From Flavobacteriaceae bacterium (GTDB taxonomy: Bacteria; Bacteroidota; Bacteroidia; Flavobacteriales; Flavobacteriaceae), in assembly GCA_030148025.1 (NCBI GenBank), contig JASBUG010000030.1, positions 124,001 through 188,000 on the forward strand: a stretch of DNA of 64,000 bases, in the 5' to 3' direction. The translations under genes were made by a program, and so were the position numbers. The notes below the pieces were generated by a model. It searched no databases. It saw only the letters and a list, made by a program, of their open reading frames with translations, and had not been told where the DNA came from. Positions 55,327 to 63,920 of this stretch are shown piece after piece (positions within the stretch are counted from its first letter, which is position 1; each line of letters starts with the position of its first letter).

Positions 55327-55968
55327 ATGGGTGTTATTTCACAAGGAATCCTTGGCGGTGTATCAGGGAAAGTAGGAAACGTAGTTGGTGCTTCTTGGAA
55401 AGGTATTGACTACTTAAGAATTAAGCCTTCTAACGTGGCTAATCCGCGTACGGAAGGACAAGTAAGTCAAAGAACAAAATTTGCGCTTACGTTAAGTTAT
55501 TTACAGCCTAATTTAGGCTTTATTAAAGTGGGTTACAAAGGCTATGCAGTACAAAAAACAGAGTTTAATGCTGCGATGTCTTATGTGCTAAACAATGCAG
55601 TAGGAGGTACTGCACCAAACTTTACTATTGACTATTCTTTAGCTCTTTTAAGTAGAGGAAACTTATCTAGTGTATTAAACCCTGCAACAGATTTAACCAC
55701 AGCAGGACAAGTAACATTTACTTGGGATGATAACTCGGCAGAAGGTAATGCAAATGCTACTGATAAAGCTATGGTGTTGGTTTATAATCCTGGTAAAAAA
55801 GAGTCAATGTATATTCTTGATGGAGCAGATAGAACAGCAGGTTCTCAAACAATTACTATTCCATCAACTTATGCAGGAGACACAGTAGAGCTTTTTATGG
55901 CATTTGTTTCAGCAGATGGTAGTCAAGTATCAAACAGTATCTATTTAGGCTCTGGTACGGCAGCTTAA
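55327..55968 (+). CDS. DUF6266 family protein
   Basis: The 213-residue protein begins with ISQGILGGVSGKVGNVVGAS and continues with IKPSNVANPRTEGQVSQRTK, the well-known pattern of DUF6266 in Flavobacteriia. Most of the rest is beta-rich with DKAMVLVYNPGKKE and SADGSQVSNSIYLG, as in an immunoglobulin-like or phage-tail-like fold. No function is established. It lacks a signal peptide. It is the last gene of the element, 191 bp before the right attachment site, and is closed by its own terminator. Confidence 0.85.
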   Translation: MGVISQGILGGVSGKVGNVVGASWKGIDYLRIKPSNVANPRTEGQVSQRTKFALTLSYLQPNLGFIKVGYKGYAVQKTEFNAAMSYVLNNAVGGTAPNFTIDYSLALLSRGNLSSVLNPATDLTTAGQVTFTWDDNSAEGNANATDKAMVLVYNPGKKESMYILDGADRTAGSQTITIPSTYAGDTVELFMAFVSADGSQVSNSIYLGSGTAA

Positions 55969-55989
55969 ACGCTTCTGAATAGATATTTA

Positions 55990-56018
55990 AAACCGTTTCC
56001 ATTGGAAGCGGTTTTTTT
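55990..56018 (+). terminator. Terminator of the DUF6266 gene
   Basis: AAACCGTTTCC-ATT-GGAAGCGGTTT with one mismatch, followed by a run of seven T, starting 22 bp after the stop codon. Confidence 0.85.
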
Positions 56019-56158
56019 GTTTAAAATAGTTATTTTAGCACTATACAAATAGATCATCCGATTGTTAATATTTGTTCTGTAAATACCCTTATTTATACTG
56101 AAATGTTGCCTATTTGTTGCCCAATCTTTTGTAAACACTATAAACAAAGAGTTTTTAC

Positions 56159-56177
56159 TTTTTGTATCGGGAAGTAA
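56159..56177. repeat. attR: right 19-bp direct repeat of the element
   Basis: TTTTTGTATCGGGAAGTAA is identical to attL in mnmE. An arm-like CTATTTGTTGCCCA copy lies 36 bp to its left (56110-56123). Confidence 0.9.
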
Positions 56178-56262
56178 CTGTATCCTTTTATAAATAATTA
56201 TAAACTGAAATTAATTAAGCTATATTTACATACCATTTTTATCTAAATGATTATACCTATAG

Positions 56263-57267
56263 TTGGAAACAGTAATCTTAATAGGAAGCTTAATTGGCAT
56301 CGTAAATAGTTTTATATTGATTATTTACGCATTGACGACCAAGAAAGGGCAAAAAAACACAAACTATATTTTTGCCTTTCTTATTTTAATGCTGACAATT
56401 AGAATATCTAAATCAATTGTCGTTTCTTTTTCTTATGATCTACATGATTTTCTAATAACAATTGGCTTAGCAGGATTTTTAGCTATTGGACCATCATACT
56501 ATTTGCTTTCAGAATCAATTATCAGAGAAAAATTTAAAATAACTGTAAGGCATTTGATTCATTTAGTTCCTTCAGTACTACTAATTGCTTTGTGGTTTTT
56601 AATTGACGACTTAAGGTCTTCCTGGGATTATTGGCATTTATTTTATAGACTAATTTTACTGCAGTATATGATTTATATGGTTGTTACAGTGTTTAATGTA
56701 AACTTGAGCGACTTTAATCGAAAAGATCTAATTAATCAGCTAAACATAATTGGTTATTTTTTATACGGGATATGGTTTCTGTATTTATTAAACAATGTTT
56801 CAGGATTTCCATATATCTCTGGTGCTATTTTGTATAGCATTATTATATATTTCTCATTAGTCATTATTATTAACAAGGGTTTTATCATAAATAATACAAG
56901 TCCTAAGTATAAGAATACTGGGCTGAAGAATAGTGAAAGAACTAGGATTTTAGGAGAATTAAAAAAACTATTAGTAGAAGAGAGTATCTATAAGTCTAAT
57001 ACAATTTCATTGAGTTCTCTTTGTAAAAGAATGAATACAAGCACACATGTATTGTCACAAGTAATAAACGAAAACTATAATCAAACCTTTTTCGAATTAA
57101 TCTCTGAATGGCGAATAGGCCAAGCTAAACAATTACTAAAAGAGAATTTAGGTATGAAAGTTTCAGAAATTGCATTCGAAGTTGGATATAATTCACTCTC
57201 GGCGTTTAATACTGCCTTTAAAAAAGCAACAGGTCTAACTCCTACTAAATATCGTAATGAAGCATAA
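56263..57267 (+). CDS. Membrane-anchored AraC-type regulator, copy 1
   Basis: The 334-residue protein has six to seven membrane segments in residues 1-205 (first one ILIGSLIGIVNSFILIIYAL) and a cytoplasmic AraC HTH domain in residues 230-334 with LSSLCKRMNTSTHVLSQVIN and VSEIAFEVGYNSLSAFNTAF. It probably senses a membrane or extracellular signal and acts directly on DNA. The start is TTG at 56263, as also in its paralogue at 59314; no in-frame ATG is near. The gene's end overlaps the next gene by 11 bp. It is the first gene right of the element, so its original neighbour is mnmE. Confidence 0.88.
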   Translation: METVILIGSLIGIVNSFILIIYALTTKKGQKNTNYIFAFLILMLTIRISKSIVVSFSYDLHDFLITIGLAGFLAIGPSYYLLSESIIREKFKITVRHLIHLVPSVLLIALWFLIDDLRSSWDYWHLFYRLILLQYMIYMVVTVFNVNLSDFNRKDLINQLNIIGYFLYGIWFLYLLNNVSGFPYISGAILYSIIIYFSLVIIINKGFIINNTSPKYKNTGLKNSERTRILGELKKLLVEESIYKSNTISLSSLCKRMNTSTHVLSQVINENYNQTFFELISEWRIGQAKQLLKENLGMKVSEIAFEVGYNSLSAFNTAFKKATGLTPTKYRNEA

Positions 57268-57943
57268 ATTAAGATACATTGTTTCAATCCTCATTGTTGT
57301 TGCTTTTTATATTTATGCAATAGTTGAAAAAGCACTAGGCTTTGTTAGTTATACTGTAAGTTCAATTTTAGTCAATAATTTATTACTCATTCTATTAGTT
57401 TTAGCAATTATTTATTTGCTGAATAAATACTACTTAAAGAAGACATTATCTACTTTTACACAGCGAAAAGAAAAAGTTATTGTTTACTTGTCACTTGGAT
57501 TATTACTTCTTAGTATTGTTTATGTAATTGATAGTTTAGGGATAATCACTTATAGAAAATGGATACTAAATAGCCATGATAATTCTACTATAGAAAACTC
57601 TCTAAAAGATATTCTGAGTAACAAGTTTTATGCTTTTGTATTATTAGGACCTTTTGTTTGGTTAAATGAAGCATTTGGAGTTATATCAAGAGTTTTTATT
57701 TTAAACAATCTATGGAAATTAAGTAACTCTCGGTCATGGAATTGGGTGGCTATTATTACAGTGTCATTTCTGTTTGTATTACTTCAAATAGATAAAGGAT
57801 TGTCTGATATCATAAACTTATTTTTAATAGTATTGGTATCTAATATTTTCTATTTGAAATTTAGAAATATTGTTCCACTTATAATTGCTCCAGTACTTTA
57901 CACAACAATAGATTTAATTGCGTTTTGGGTGTATAACTTTTAA
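57257..57943 (+). CDS. CPBP-like membrane protein with lost protease motifs, copy 1
   Basis: The 228-residue protein has about six to seven membrane helices and aligns by eye with the intact CPBP protein at 58046. Where that one has EELIRVFIL, this one has EAFGVISRVFIL; where it has FAHWS, this has LLQIDK; where it has HVLYD, this has PVLYTT. All three catalytic positions (Glu-Glu-Arg, first His, second His) are therefore lost. It overlaps the AraC-type regulator gene by 11 bp. A pseudoenzyme role, such as sensing or substrate capture for the regulator, is an inference. Confidence 0.7.
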   Translation: MKHKLRYIVSILIVVAFYIYAIVEKALGFVSYTVSSILVNNLLLILLVLAIIYLLNKYYLKKTLSTFTQRKEKVIVYLSLGLLLLSIVYVIDSLGIITYRKWILNSHDNSTIENSLKDILSNKFYAFVLLGPFVWLNEAFGVISRVFILNNLWKLSNSRSWNWVAIITVSFLFVLLQIDKGLSDIINLFLIVLVSNIFYLKFRNIVPLIIAPVLYTTIDLIAFWVYNF

Positions 57944-57960
57944 AATCAGTCAATAAGAAA

Positions 57961-58000
57961 ACTGTCTGTTTTACTTCCCGATAAGACAGTCAGTCTTTTT
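57961..58000 (+). terminator. Terminator-like hairpin whose loop carries a 13-bp match to the att core
   Basis: ACTGTCT (57961-57967) pairs with AGACAGT (57984-57990) and a T-run follows at 57995-58000, so it can terminate the AraC/CPBP transcript. The loop contains TTACTTCCCGATA (57971-57983), the reverse complement of bases 7-19 of the 19-bp att repeat. Confidence 0.65.
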
Positions 58001-58045
58001 TGAGATTATGTGTGACTTTTGATATGAAATTAAAAGTCATATGAA

Positions 58046-58735
58046 ATGAAAACTATAAAATCTCTATTCGCTTTATCAGTAGTTGTATTAATTCCAGTTA
58101 GTTTAATGCTATGGTACCGTACTCACCAATCTACAGGATTTGCATCTAATGAGCTTATTATTTACCCACTCGTATTTGGAGGAGCAAGCATCATTGCTCT
58201 TTATCTCATAAAAAAATATTTTTTAAAAGAAGACCTAACCGATTTTAATTCAGGTAAGAGCACTTTAGGCAAGGATATTCTCTGGGGAATTGGTTTGACT
58301 ATCATGTACTTCTTGTTGTTCTATATAGAAAGGGCAACACTTACCGATATACTTACATTTAGATCTAACCAAGAGTTGTTAGGATTGATGCTAGATATGA
58401 GAGAGAATCCATTGCTGTTAGTATTGTGGTTTGGACCTGTGCTTTGGATTGGCATTGCGCTTTATGAAGAATTAATAAGAGTATTTATTCTAACCAGTCT
58501 TTGGCAGTACTCGAAAAATCAAATTTGGTTATTCGTTGTAATTATAATTAGTGCATTAATCATAGGATTTGCTCATTGGAGCCAAGGATCGTATGGTATA
58601 GTAACTATTGCAATTAAAAGTTTAGTTTCCGGTTATTTTTTCCTTAAAGTGAGAAGATTGTTGCCTCTGGTTATAGCACATGTTTTGTATGATGGTGTTC
58701 AAGTTGCACTTTTATTATTAACTTACCCTAATTAA
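58046..58735 (+). CDS. CPBP-family intramembrane metalloprotease (motifs intact)
   Basis: The 229-residue protein with about seven membrane helices has the family motifs EELIR (residues about 148-152, ExxxR with two Glu), FAHWS (first His near 178) and HVLYD (second His near 213). CPBP/Abi proteins include the Rce1-type CAAX protease and many bacterial immunity or signal-processing proteins. It stands alone (no overlap with a regulator), between the two AraC/pseudo-CPBP pairs, with its own start 46 bp after the hairpin. A role in processing a peptide sensed by the neighbours is a hypothesis. Confidence 0.85.
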   Translation: MKTIKSLFALSVVVLIPVSLMLWYRTHQSTGFASNELIIYPLVFGGASIIALYLIKKYFLKEDLTDFNSGKSTLGKDILWGIGLTIMYFLLFYIERATLTDILTFRSNQELLGLMLDMRENPLLLVLWFGPVLWIGIALYEELIRVFILTSLWQYSKNQIWLFVVIIISALIIGFAHWSQGSYGIVTIAIKSLVSGYFFLKVRRLLPLVIAHVLYDGVQVALLLLTYPN

Positions 58736-58773
58736 TAAATTACAATCAATCAATAATTTAAAAACGAATAAAA

Positions 58774-59226
58774 ATGAAAAAACTATTTTTCTTAGTGACG
58801 GTAGCCCTATTTAGTATTAATGAAAACATGGCACAAAGTCAAACAACTGAAAAAGAAGCTGTAAAAAATGTTGTACAGTCTGCCTATATTGATGGACTTC
58901 AAAATGAAGGTGATAAAGAAAAAATTGAAGCTGGTTTTCATCCGGATTTCTATTTACTAGGAATAGATAAAGATGATAAAATGTGGCGATATGCTATCAA
59001 GGATTGGAAAGCTAAAGCAGTCGAACAACGCTTAAAGGGTGAATTACCATTAAAAGGAGACAAGCATGTTACAGCCAATTACAAATCAATTGATATTACT
59101 GGTAACTCTGCTGTGGTGAAATTAGAATATCTTGTAGGAGGAAAACGAATTTACACCGATTATTTATCGCTCTACAAGTTTGATTCTGGTTGGAAAATTG
59201 TTAGTAAAATATTTTATAAGCATTAG
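58774..59226 (+). CDS. Secreted NTF2-like (lumazine-binding-type) protein
   Basis: The 150-residue protein has a signal peptide (residues 1-20, cleavage near ENMAQS) and an NTF2-like/Lumazine_bd_2 pattern: EAVKNVVQSAYIDGLQNEGD, FHPDFYLLGID, AVVKLEYLVGGKRIYTDYLS and the end GWKIVSKIFYKH. Most members have unknown ligands; the fold binds small hydrophobic molecules. It lies 38 bp after the intact CPBP gene and is probably co-transcribed with it. Confidence 0.82.
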   Translation: MKKLFFLVTVALFSINENMAQSQTTEKEAVKNVVQSAYIDGLQNEGDKEKIEAGFHPDFYLLGIDKDDKMWRYAIKDWKAKAVEQRLKGELPLKGDKHVTANYKSIDITGNSAVVKLEYLVGGKRIYTDYLSLYKFDSGWKIVSKIFYKH

Positions 59227-59313
59227 TTAAAGAAGTTAGCTTAGAAGCAAATTTAGTATTGATATTTTAAAGTATATTTACTAGCATATTATTAAAGTGA
59301 ATTTACTTGAATA

Positions 59314-60321
59314 TTGAGAACCTTAACTATTATTGTAAGTATTATTGGAATCATAAATAGTTTTATTTTAATTATTTATGCATTAACCACTAAAAAGGGA
59401 AAAAAGGAAGCTAATTTTTACTTTGCCTTATTAATACTTACAATCTCCTTAAGGGTTTCTCATTCAGTTTTTGTAACGTTCTATCCAAATTTAAATGCCT
59501 TTTTTTTAATACTGGGATTAGCTGGATTTTTATCAATTGGACCAGCTTACTATTTTTTTGTAGAATCCGTTTTAGATAAAAATTTTGTGAAGCATAAAAG
59601 GCAAGTAATACACTTTGTTCCTGCCTTAGTATTATTGTTTTGTTTTCCAATTATTAATGTGTTTTATGAAAATGAGATCTTATGGCAAATATTTAACAGA
59701 ACTGTGTTGTTACAGTACATTATTTATCTGGCAATTTCTGTTTATAAATTAACAAATACAGCTTATAATAGTTTTAACTACATAAAACAACTTAAAGTAT
59801 CTAGTATTTTAATGTTGAGTATTTGGGTGATCTACTTGATAAATGATGTTTCTGGTATTCCATATATAAGCGGTGCAATACTCTACAGTATCCTTATATA
59901 TGTCACTTTGATTATAATTTTTAATAAGGGCTATATTATAAATTTTTCAGGATTGAAATATGAAAAGAGTGGTCTTGATAAACTAGAAGAAGAAAGGATC
60001 CTCAAGGAATTAAATAGCTTGCTAATAGAAGACAAATACTTTACTAATAATACATTATCCTTATCCGTATTAGCTAAAAAGATTAACACAAATAATCATG
60101 CGCTGTCACAAGTTATTAATAAAAACAAACAAAAAACGTTTTTCGAACTTATAAGGACATTCAGAATTGAGGAGTCGAAAAAAATGATGAAAGAAAAAAA
60201 GAAGATGAGCATTTCGGATATCGCTTATAGTGTTGGCTATAATTCAATTTCGTCATTTAATAAAGCATTTAAATTGGAGACAAAAGGAAAAACACCTTCA
60301 CAATACAAAAATGAAAACTAA
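59314..60321 (+). CDS. Membrane-anchored AraC-type regulator, copy 2
   Basis: The 335-residue paralogue of the gene at 56263 has the same layout: membrane segments in residues 1-205 (ILIIYALTTKKGKKEANFYF start), then AraC HTH with LSVLAKKINTNNHALSQVIN and ISDIAYSVGYNSISSFNKAF in residues 235-335. It again begins with TTG (59314) and overlaps the next gene by 11 bp at the 3' end (AATGAAAACTAA). The pair was presumably duplicated as a module. Confidence 0.88.
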   Translation: MRTLTIIVSIIGIINSFILIIYALTTKKGKKEANFYFALLILTISLRVSHSVFVTFYPNLNAFFLILGLAGFLSIGPAYYFFVESVLDKNFVKHKRQVIHFVPALVLLFCFPIINVFYENEILWQIFNRTVLLQYIIYLAISVYKLTNTAYNSFNYIKQLKVSSILMLSIWVIYLINDVSGIPYISGAILYSILIYVTLIIIFNKGYIINFSGLKYEKSGLDKLEEERILKELNSLLIEDKYFTNNTLSLSVLAKKINTNNHALSQVINKNKQKTFFELIRTFRIEESKKMMKEKKKMSISDIAYSVGYNSISSFNKAFKLETKGKTPSQYKNEN

Positions 60322-61003
60322 ACCATTAAAATTATTAATAGCAGTTTTAATAACATTTCTGTTGTATGGAGTAGTTATCTATAATAGAATTCATTATTGG
60401 GAATTTTCATTAGACTATGTCTATTTTAAGTTTTTACCTTATTGTTTGACGTCCATTGTATTAGTACTTGCAGTAAGCAAACTCGTATTAAAAAGGAATT
60501 TTCAGTTTTACAATTCGCAGAAGAGTAGTTATCTAAACGACATTGTTATGTCATTCTTAATATTGGCTATTTATTATGAAGTTGTAATCCTTCATTATGG
60601 TTTATTTGAGTTTGTTTTTAGAGTCCAGACAGATTTTTCAGAGGTGCATGCTATGTTTAGAGACATGATGTCTTCAAAGGTATCTTCAATAGTTTATTTT
60701 GGACCTTATATTTTGTTTACTCAGGGACTTCTTTTTGTAGTATCCATCTTTTTTTTACAGAATATTTGGAACACCATACAAGAGACGAAATGGCACTGGT
60801 TTATTTTATTCTTATTTGCCTTATTTTCTTCTTTTCTGAATATTTATTATGGTTTAAGTGGTGTTGTTCTTGCATTTTTTATTCATAGTATCGCTTTTGT
60901 TGCATATTACAAATATCGTCGTGTTCTTCCCATTTTTATTTACTATGTGTTGACAGAATATTTAGATATTTTTGGAGCAATTAGCTACTTGTCCTCCCAT
61001 TAA
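60311..61003 (+). CDS. CPBP-like membrane protein with lost protease motifs, copy 2
   Basis: The 230-residue protein starts inside the regulator gene (ATG at 60311, 11-bp overlap); a longer frame from 60230 is unlikely. It has six to seven helices and the same overall pattern as the two other CPBP-like proteins, but TQGLLFVVSIFFLQNIW replaces the EExxR helix, and neither of the family's two His motifs is seen. It is diverged from copy 1 but keeps the RRVLP turn of the intact protein's RRLLP. It is likely a pseudoenzyme. Confidence 0.68.
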   Translation: MKTKPLKLLIAVLITFLLYGVVIYNRIHYWEFSLDYVYFKFLPYCLTSIVLVLAVSKLVLKRNFQFYNSQKSSYLNDIVMSFLILAIYYEVVILHYGLFEFVFRVQTDFSEVHAMFRDMMSSKVSSIVYFGPYILFTQGLLFVVSIFFLQNIWNTIQETKWHWFILFLFALFSSFLNIYYGLSGVVLAFFIHSIAFVAYYKYRRVLPIFIYYVLTEYLDIFGAISYLSSH

Positions 61004-61078
61004 TTTTATTGTCTCCCTATAAGTTGCGCATTCAATTTTTGGTGTTCAAAGTAATTTTGAATATCAAAAAACGATAAT

Positions 61079-62398
61079 ATGTTATTAAGTAAAAAGTTTC
61101 TCAGCATCTATTTCTTTATTACACTTTTAAGCTGTGTTAATGGTCAAGAATTAACCATTTCTCAGTGGAAAGAAGATCTAAATTATATAGAACATCAATT
61201 AAAAGAAAATCATCCTAATCTTTATTATAAGTATTCGGAAGATGAATTTTTGGCATTTAAGAGCAAGGCAATTGTTGAGATTGAAAATTCAAAAAATAAC
61301 CTTAAAGCATATTTAATTTTAAAAAAATATCTCGCTAATGTTTATGATGGACATACGCAACTTATTGACAATGGATTATTTCAAACAGAAGATATTAGAT
61401 TCCCTTTCAGAATAGGCAAGTTTTCAGATGGGTACTTTTTTACCGTAGTTTCAATTGACAAGAAAGAACTATTTGGAAAACAAATAGTGTCTATTGAAGG
61501 GAAAAAGATAGATGATGTAGTTAAAAGTATTATGGCCACTATTAATATGGATAACAATTTTGGGAAAACTCCACTGGCAGTAACAAATTTGTCATACGCG
61601 AAAGTGTTATTTGGCTTAGGTATTATTAAAAACACATCTTCAGTATCAATAGAGGTATTAAATGACCAGGGAAAACTTGAAATAGTAAAGTTTAATTCAA
61701 TTCCAAACAATACTAATACGCTTCGGTATGCCAGAATGAATATGAAACCTACGAAAGGCAAGTTTATCAATATAGAAACCGAACTTTCTATGAAGACACC
61801 TTTGCATTTGCGCTATCAGGACGTAAATTATAAGTTTCATTGGTTTGAACATCTGGAAGATAAAAGAACCCTGTACTTTCAATACAATCAGGTGGCAAAC
61901 CAGCCAAATCATGATGAAACCTGGAATGAGTTTAATGATAGATTATGGAATTACATCGATAATAATGAAAGTACTATTGACAAACTTGTTATTGATTTAA
62001 GATATAATGATGGTGGAAACGGATTAATGATGTATTCATTTATAAATGAGATCATAAGAAGACCGAAATTTAGTGACGGTAACAACTTGTTAGTTCTAAT
62101 TGGAGACATAACGTATAGCGCACCTGTAATTTTAATTTCTGAATTAAGCCTTCATACCAATGCACGTTTTATTGGATTTCCAATTGCAAGCTCTTTAACG
62201 TTTTTTAGTAATCGCAGAACTGTTGGGCAACTTCCAAATAGTAAAGCATCATTAGGTATTGCATCTATTACGATAAGTAATGAATGGTATAGAAACAGAG
62301 AAGTTTTTTTGCCAGATATCGAGGTTGAATTATCAAGTAAAGATTATTTCAGTGGTAAAGATGTGGCTTTAAAAAAAGCTGTCGAAATAAATAACTAA
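61079..62398 (+). CDS. S41-family (C-terminal processing-like) peptidase
   Basis: The 439-residue protein has a signal peptide (residues 1-21, SCVNGQ). The S41 features are IEHQLKENHPNLYYKYS near the start of the mature chain, IGKFSDGYFFTVV (PDZ-like region), KLVIDLRYNDGGNG near residue 300 and GDITYSAPVILISEL near residue 345, where the Ser should be the nucleophile. The catalytic Lys is not certain from the sequence. It sits 75 bp after the pseudo-CPBP gene and just before the esterase gene. Confidence 0.8.
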   Translation: MLLSKKFLSIYFFITLLSCVNGQELTISQWKEDLNYIEHQLKENHPNLYYKYSEDEFLAFKSKAIVEIENSKNNLKAYLILKKYLANVYDGHTQLIDNGLFQTEDIRFPFRIGKFSDGYFFTVVSIDKKELFGKQIVSIEGKKIDDVVKSIMATINMDNNFGKTPLAVTNLSYAKVLFGLGIIKNTSSVSIEVLNDQGKLEIVKFNSIPNNTNTLRYARMNMKPTKGKFINIETELSMKTPLHLRYQDVNYKFHWFEHLEDKRTLYFQYNQVANQPNHDETWNEFNDRLWNYIDNNESTIDKLVIDLRYNDGGNGLMMYSFINEIIRRPKFSDGNNLLVLIGDITYSAPVILISELSLHTNARFIGFPIASSLTFFSNRRTVGQLPNSKASLGIASITISNEWYRNREVFLPDIEVELSSKDYFSGKDVALKKAVEINN

Positions 62399-62420
62399 TA
62401 CAATTAATAGAAAGCATATA

Positions 62421-63899
62421 ATGAAAACAATATTAAAAGTAAGCATAGTGTTAACTCTATTTTTCTTGCAGTTTACAAATAGTCAAAATACTACCTTTAA
62501 GATAGATATAGATGTTTCCAAATATGTCAAAAACAAAAAAGAGTTTGATGGGAGATTATTTGTATTAATGCATAAAGATACAACACAGTTAGCTTTATAT
62601 TGGCCAAATACTTCTAATCCGCAACCAGCTTTTGCTGTTAATGTCAAAGATTTTAAAAAAGGAAAAAAGGTTTTAATTGATAACAATGCAACCAAGTGGA
62701 AACATTCTTTAGATGAACTTGATGGCTTTTATTCGGTAAGTGTTTTATTAGATATCGATACAACATTAGATAACCTTTTGGCTCCTGGAAATCTAGTTTC
62801 CGATAAACAAGTCATAAAAATTGAGAAAGGGAAAAAGCAATGTTTCGAGCTTAAAATTGAATTTCCAATTCAACCGTTTCCTTTTGTTGAAACTGATTAT
62901 TTGAAAGAAGAGAAATTCGAAAGCAAAATGCTAACCGATTTCTATAAAAAAACTACTCATATTACTGGAGCAGTAATTCTCCCTGAGAGTTATTACAAAG
63001 AGCCTTATAAAAAATACCCAATTGTTTATGTCTTTCCTGGATGGGGTGGTAACAGATTTCATATTACCATGGGAGAATTTAATCAGAAAAGATATGGTAT
63101 GAAAGGCTTTGGTGAAGAAAAAATATATGTCTTTATGGATCAGCAATGTAGATTTGGATATCATGTTTTTGCTGATTCTGAAAATAATGGTCCACGAGAT
63201 AGTTCTTTTATTAAAGAGTTCATTCCTTCTATTGAAAAAAAGTATAGAGTAAATAGTAATCGATTTCTAACTGGTCAGTCTTCAGGAGCATGGGCAGCAC
63301 TATGGCTACAAATAAAGTATCCAAGTTTGTTTGATGGAGTTTGGGCAGCTTCACCAGATCCTATTGATTTTAGATACTTTGAAAGTATGGGGAATATGTA
63401 TAATGAAGACACAAATGTATATTATAATTCAGATGGTAGTTTGAAAGTTCATGCAAGAAAAGGAGAAGAGATAATAACAACCAATATTGACGCTCTAAAA
63501 ATGGAAGCCGTTTATGGAGAAGGTCAACAATTTGGTTCGTACGAATCTGTATTTAGTAAGAAAGGCAAGAATGGAAAGCCTTCAGAGGTTTTTGATAGAA
63601 AAACTGGCCATGTAAGAATACAAGTTTCAAATAATTGGAGGAAATATGATTTGAGTTATATTATTAAAAATGCCAATAATACTGTTAAAAAATTGTTGGA
63701 CAATAAAATTCATATCCATGTTGCTAATGATGATACATATTTTCTGGACTTAGGCGTAAAAGGGTTTAAAGAGATTACAGATAAAGTTGGTCTTGAAACG
63801 GATATTCACTTTTACAACGATTTAGGACATGATGTATGGAGCGATGCTCTAAGAAAAAAGATGCATGCACAAATGGATAAAATTTCAGCTAATAATTAA
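62421..63899 (+). CDS. Exported esterase-like alpha/beta hydrolase (PF00756 type)
   Basis: The 492-residue protein with a signal peptide (residues 1-20, TNSQN) has an N-terminal beta domain (25-150) and an esterase D/enterochelin esterase-like domain: IVYVFPGWGGNRFHI (oxyanion region), FLTGQSSGAWAALWL (nucleophile Ser in GQSSG near residue 289), and NDLGHDVWSDAL near the C-terminus with the catalytic His. It may hydrolyse esters of sugars or siderophores; the substrate is unknown. It is 22 bp behind the S41-like gene, so probably in one operon. Confidence 0.83.
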   Translation: MKTILKVSIVLTLFFLQFTNSQNTTFKIDIDVSKYVKNKKEFDGRLFVLMHKDTTQLALYWPNTSNPQPAFAVNVKDFKKGKKVLIDNNATKWKHSLDELDGFYSVSVLLDIDTTLDNLLAPGNLVSDKQVIKIEKGKKQCFELKIEFPIQPFPFVETDYLKEEKFESKMLTDFYKKTTHITGAVILPESYYKEPYKKYPIVYVFPGWGGNRFHITMGEFNQKRYGMKGFGEEKIYVFMDQQCRFGYHVFADSENNGPRDSSFIKEFIPSIEKKYRVNSNRFLTGQSSGAWAALWLQIKYPSLFDGVWAASPDPIDFRYFESMGNMYNEDTNVYYNSDGSLKVHARKGEEIITTNIDALKMEAVYGEGQQFGSYESVFSKKGKNGKPSEVFDRKTGHVRIQVSNNWRKYDLSYIIKNANNTVKKLLDNKIHIHVANDDTYFLDLGVKGFKEITDKVGLETDIHFYNDLGHDVWSDALRKKMHAQMDKISANN

Positions 63900-63920
63900 G
63901 TCGAATAATACTCTTAAATA

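Larger units (their letters stand above)
39391..56177. mobile_element. Integrative element inserted in the 3' end of mnmE
   Basis: The element is bounded by a perfect 19-bp direct repeat (39391-39409 and 56159-56177) and carries a tyrosine recombinase next to the left end, HTH proteins, a Rep-like protein and defence cargo. Excision by recombination of the repeats would release a circle of 16768 bp and leave mnmE whole. I see no relaxase, coupling protein or type IV secretion gene, so it is at most mobilisable. Several genes face the same way, away from the integrase end. Salmonella genomic island 1 uses the same gene end (trmE/mnmE) as a target in another phylum. Confidence 0.88.
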
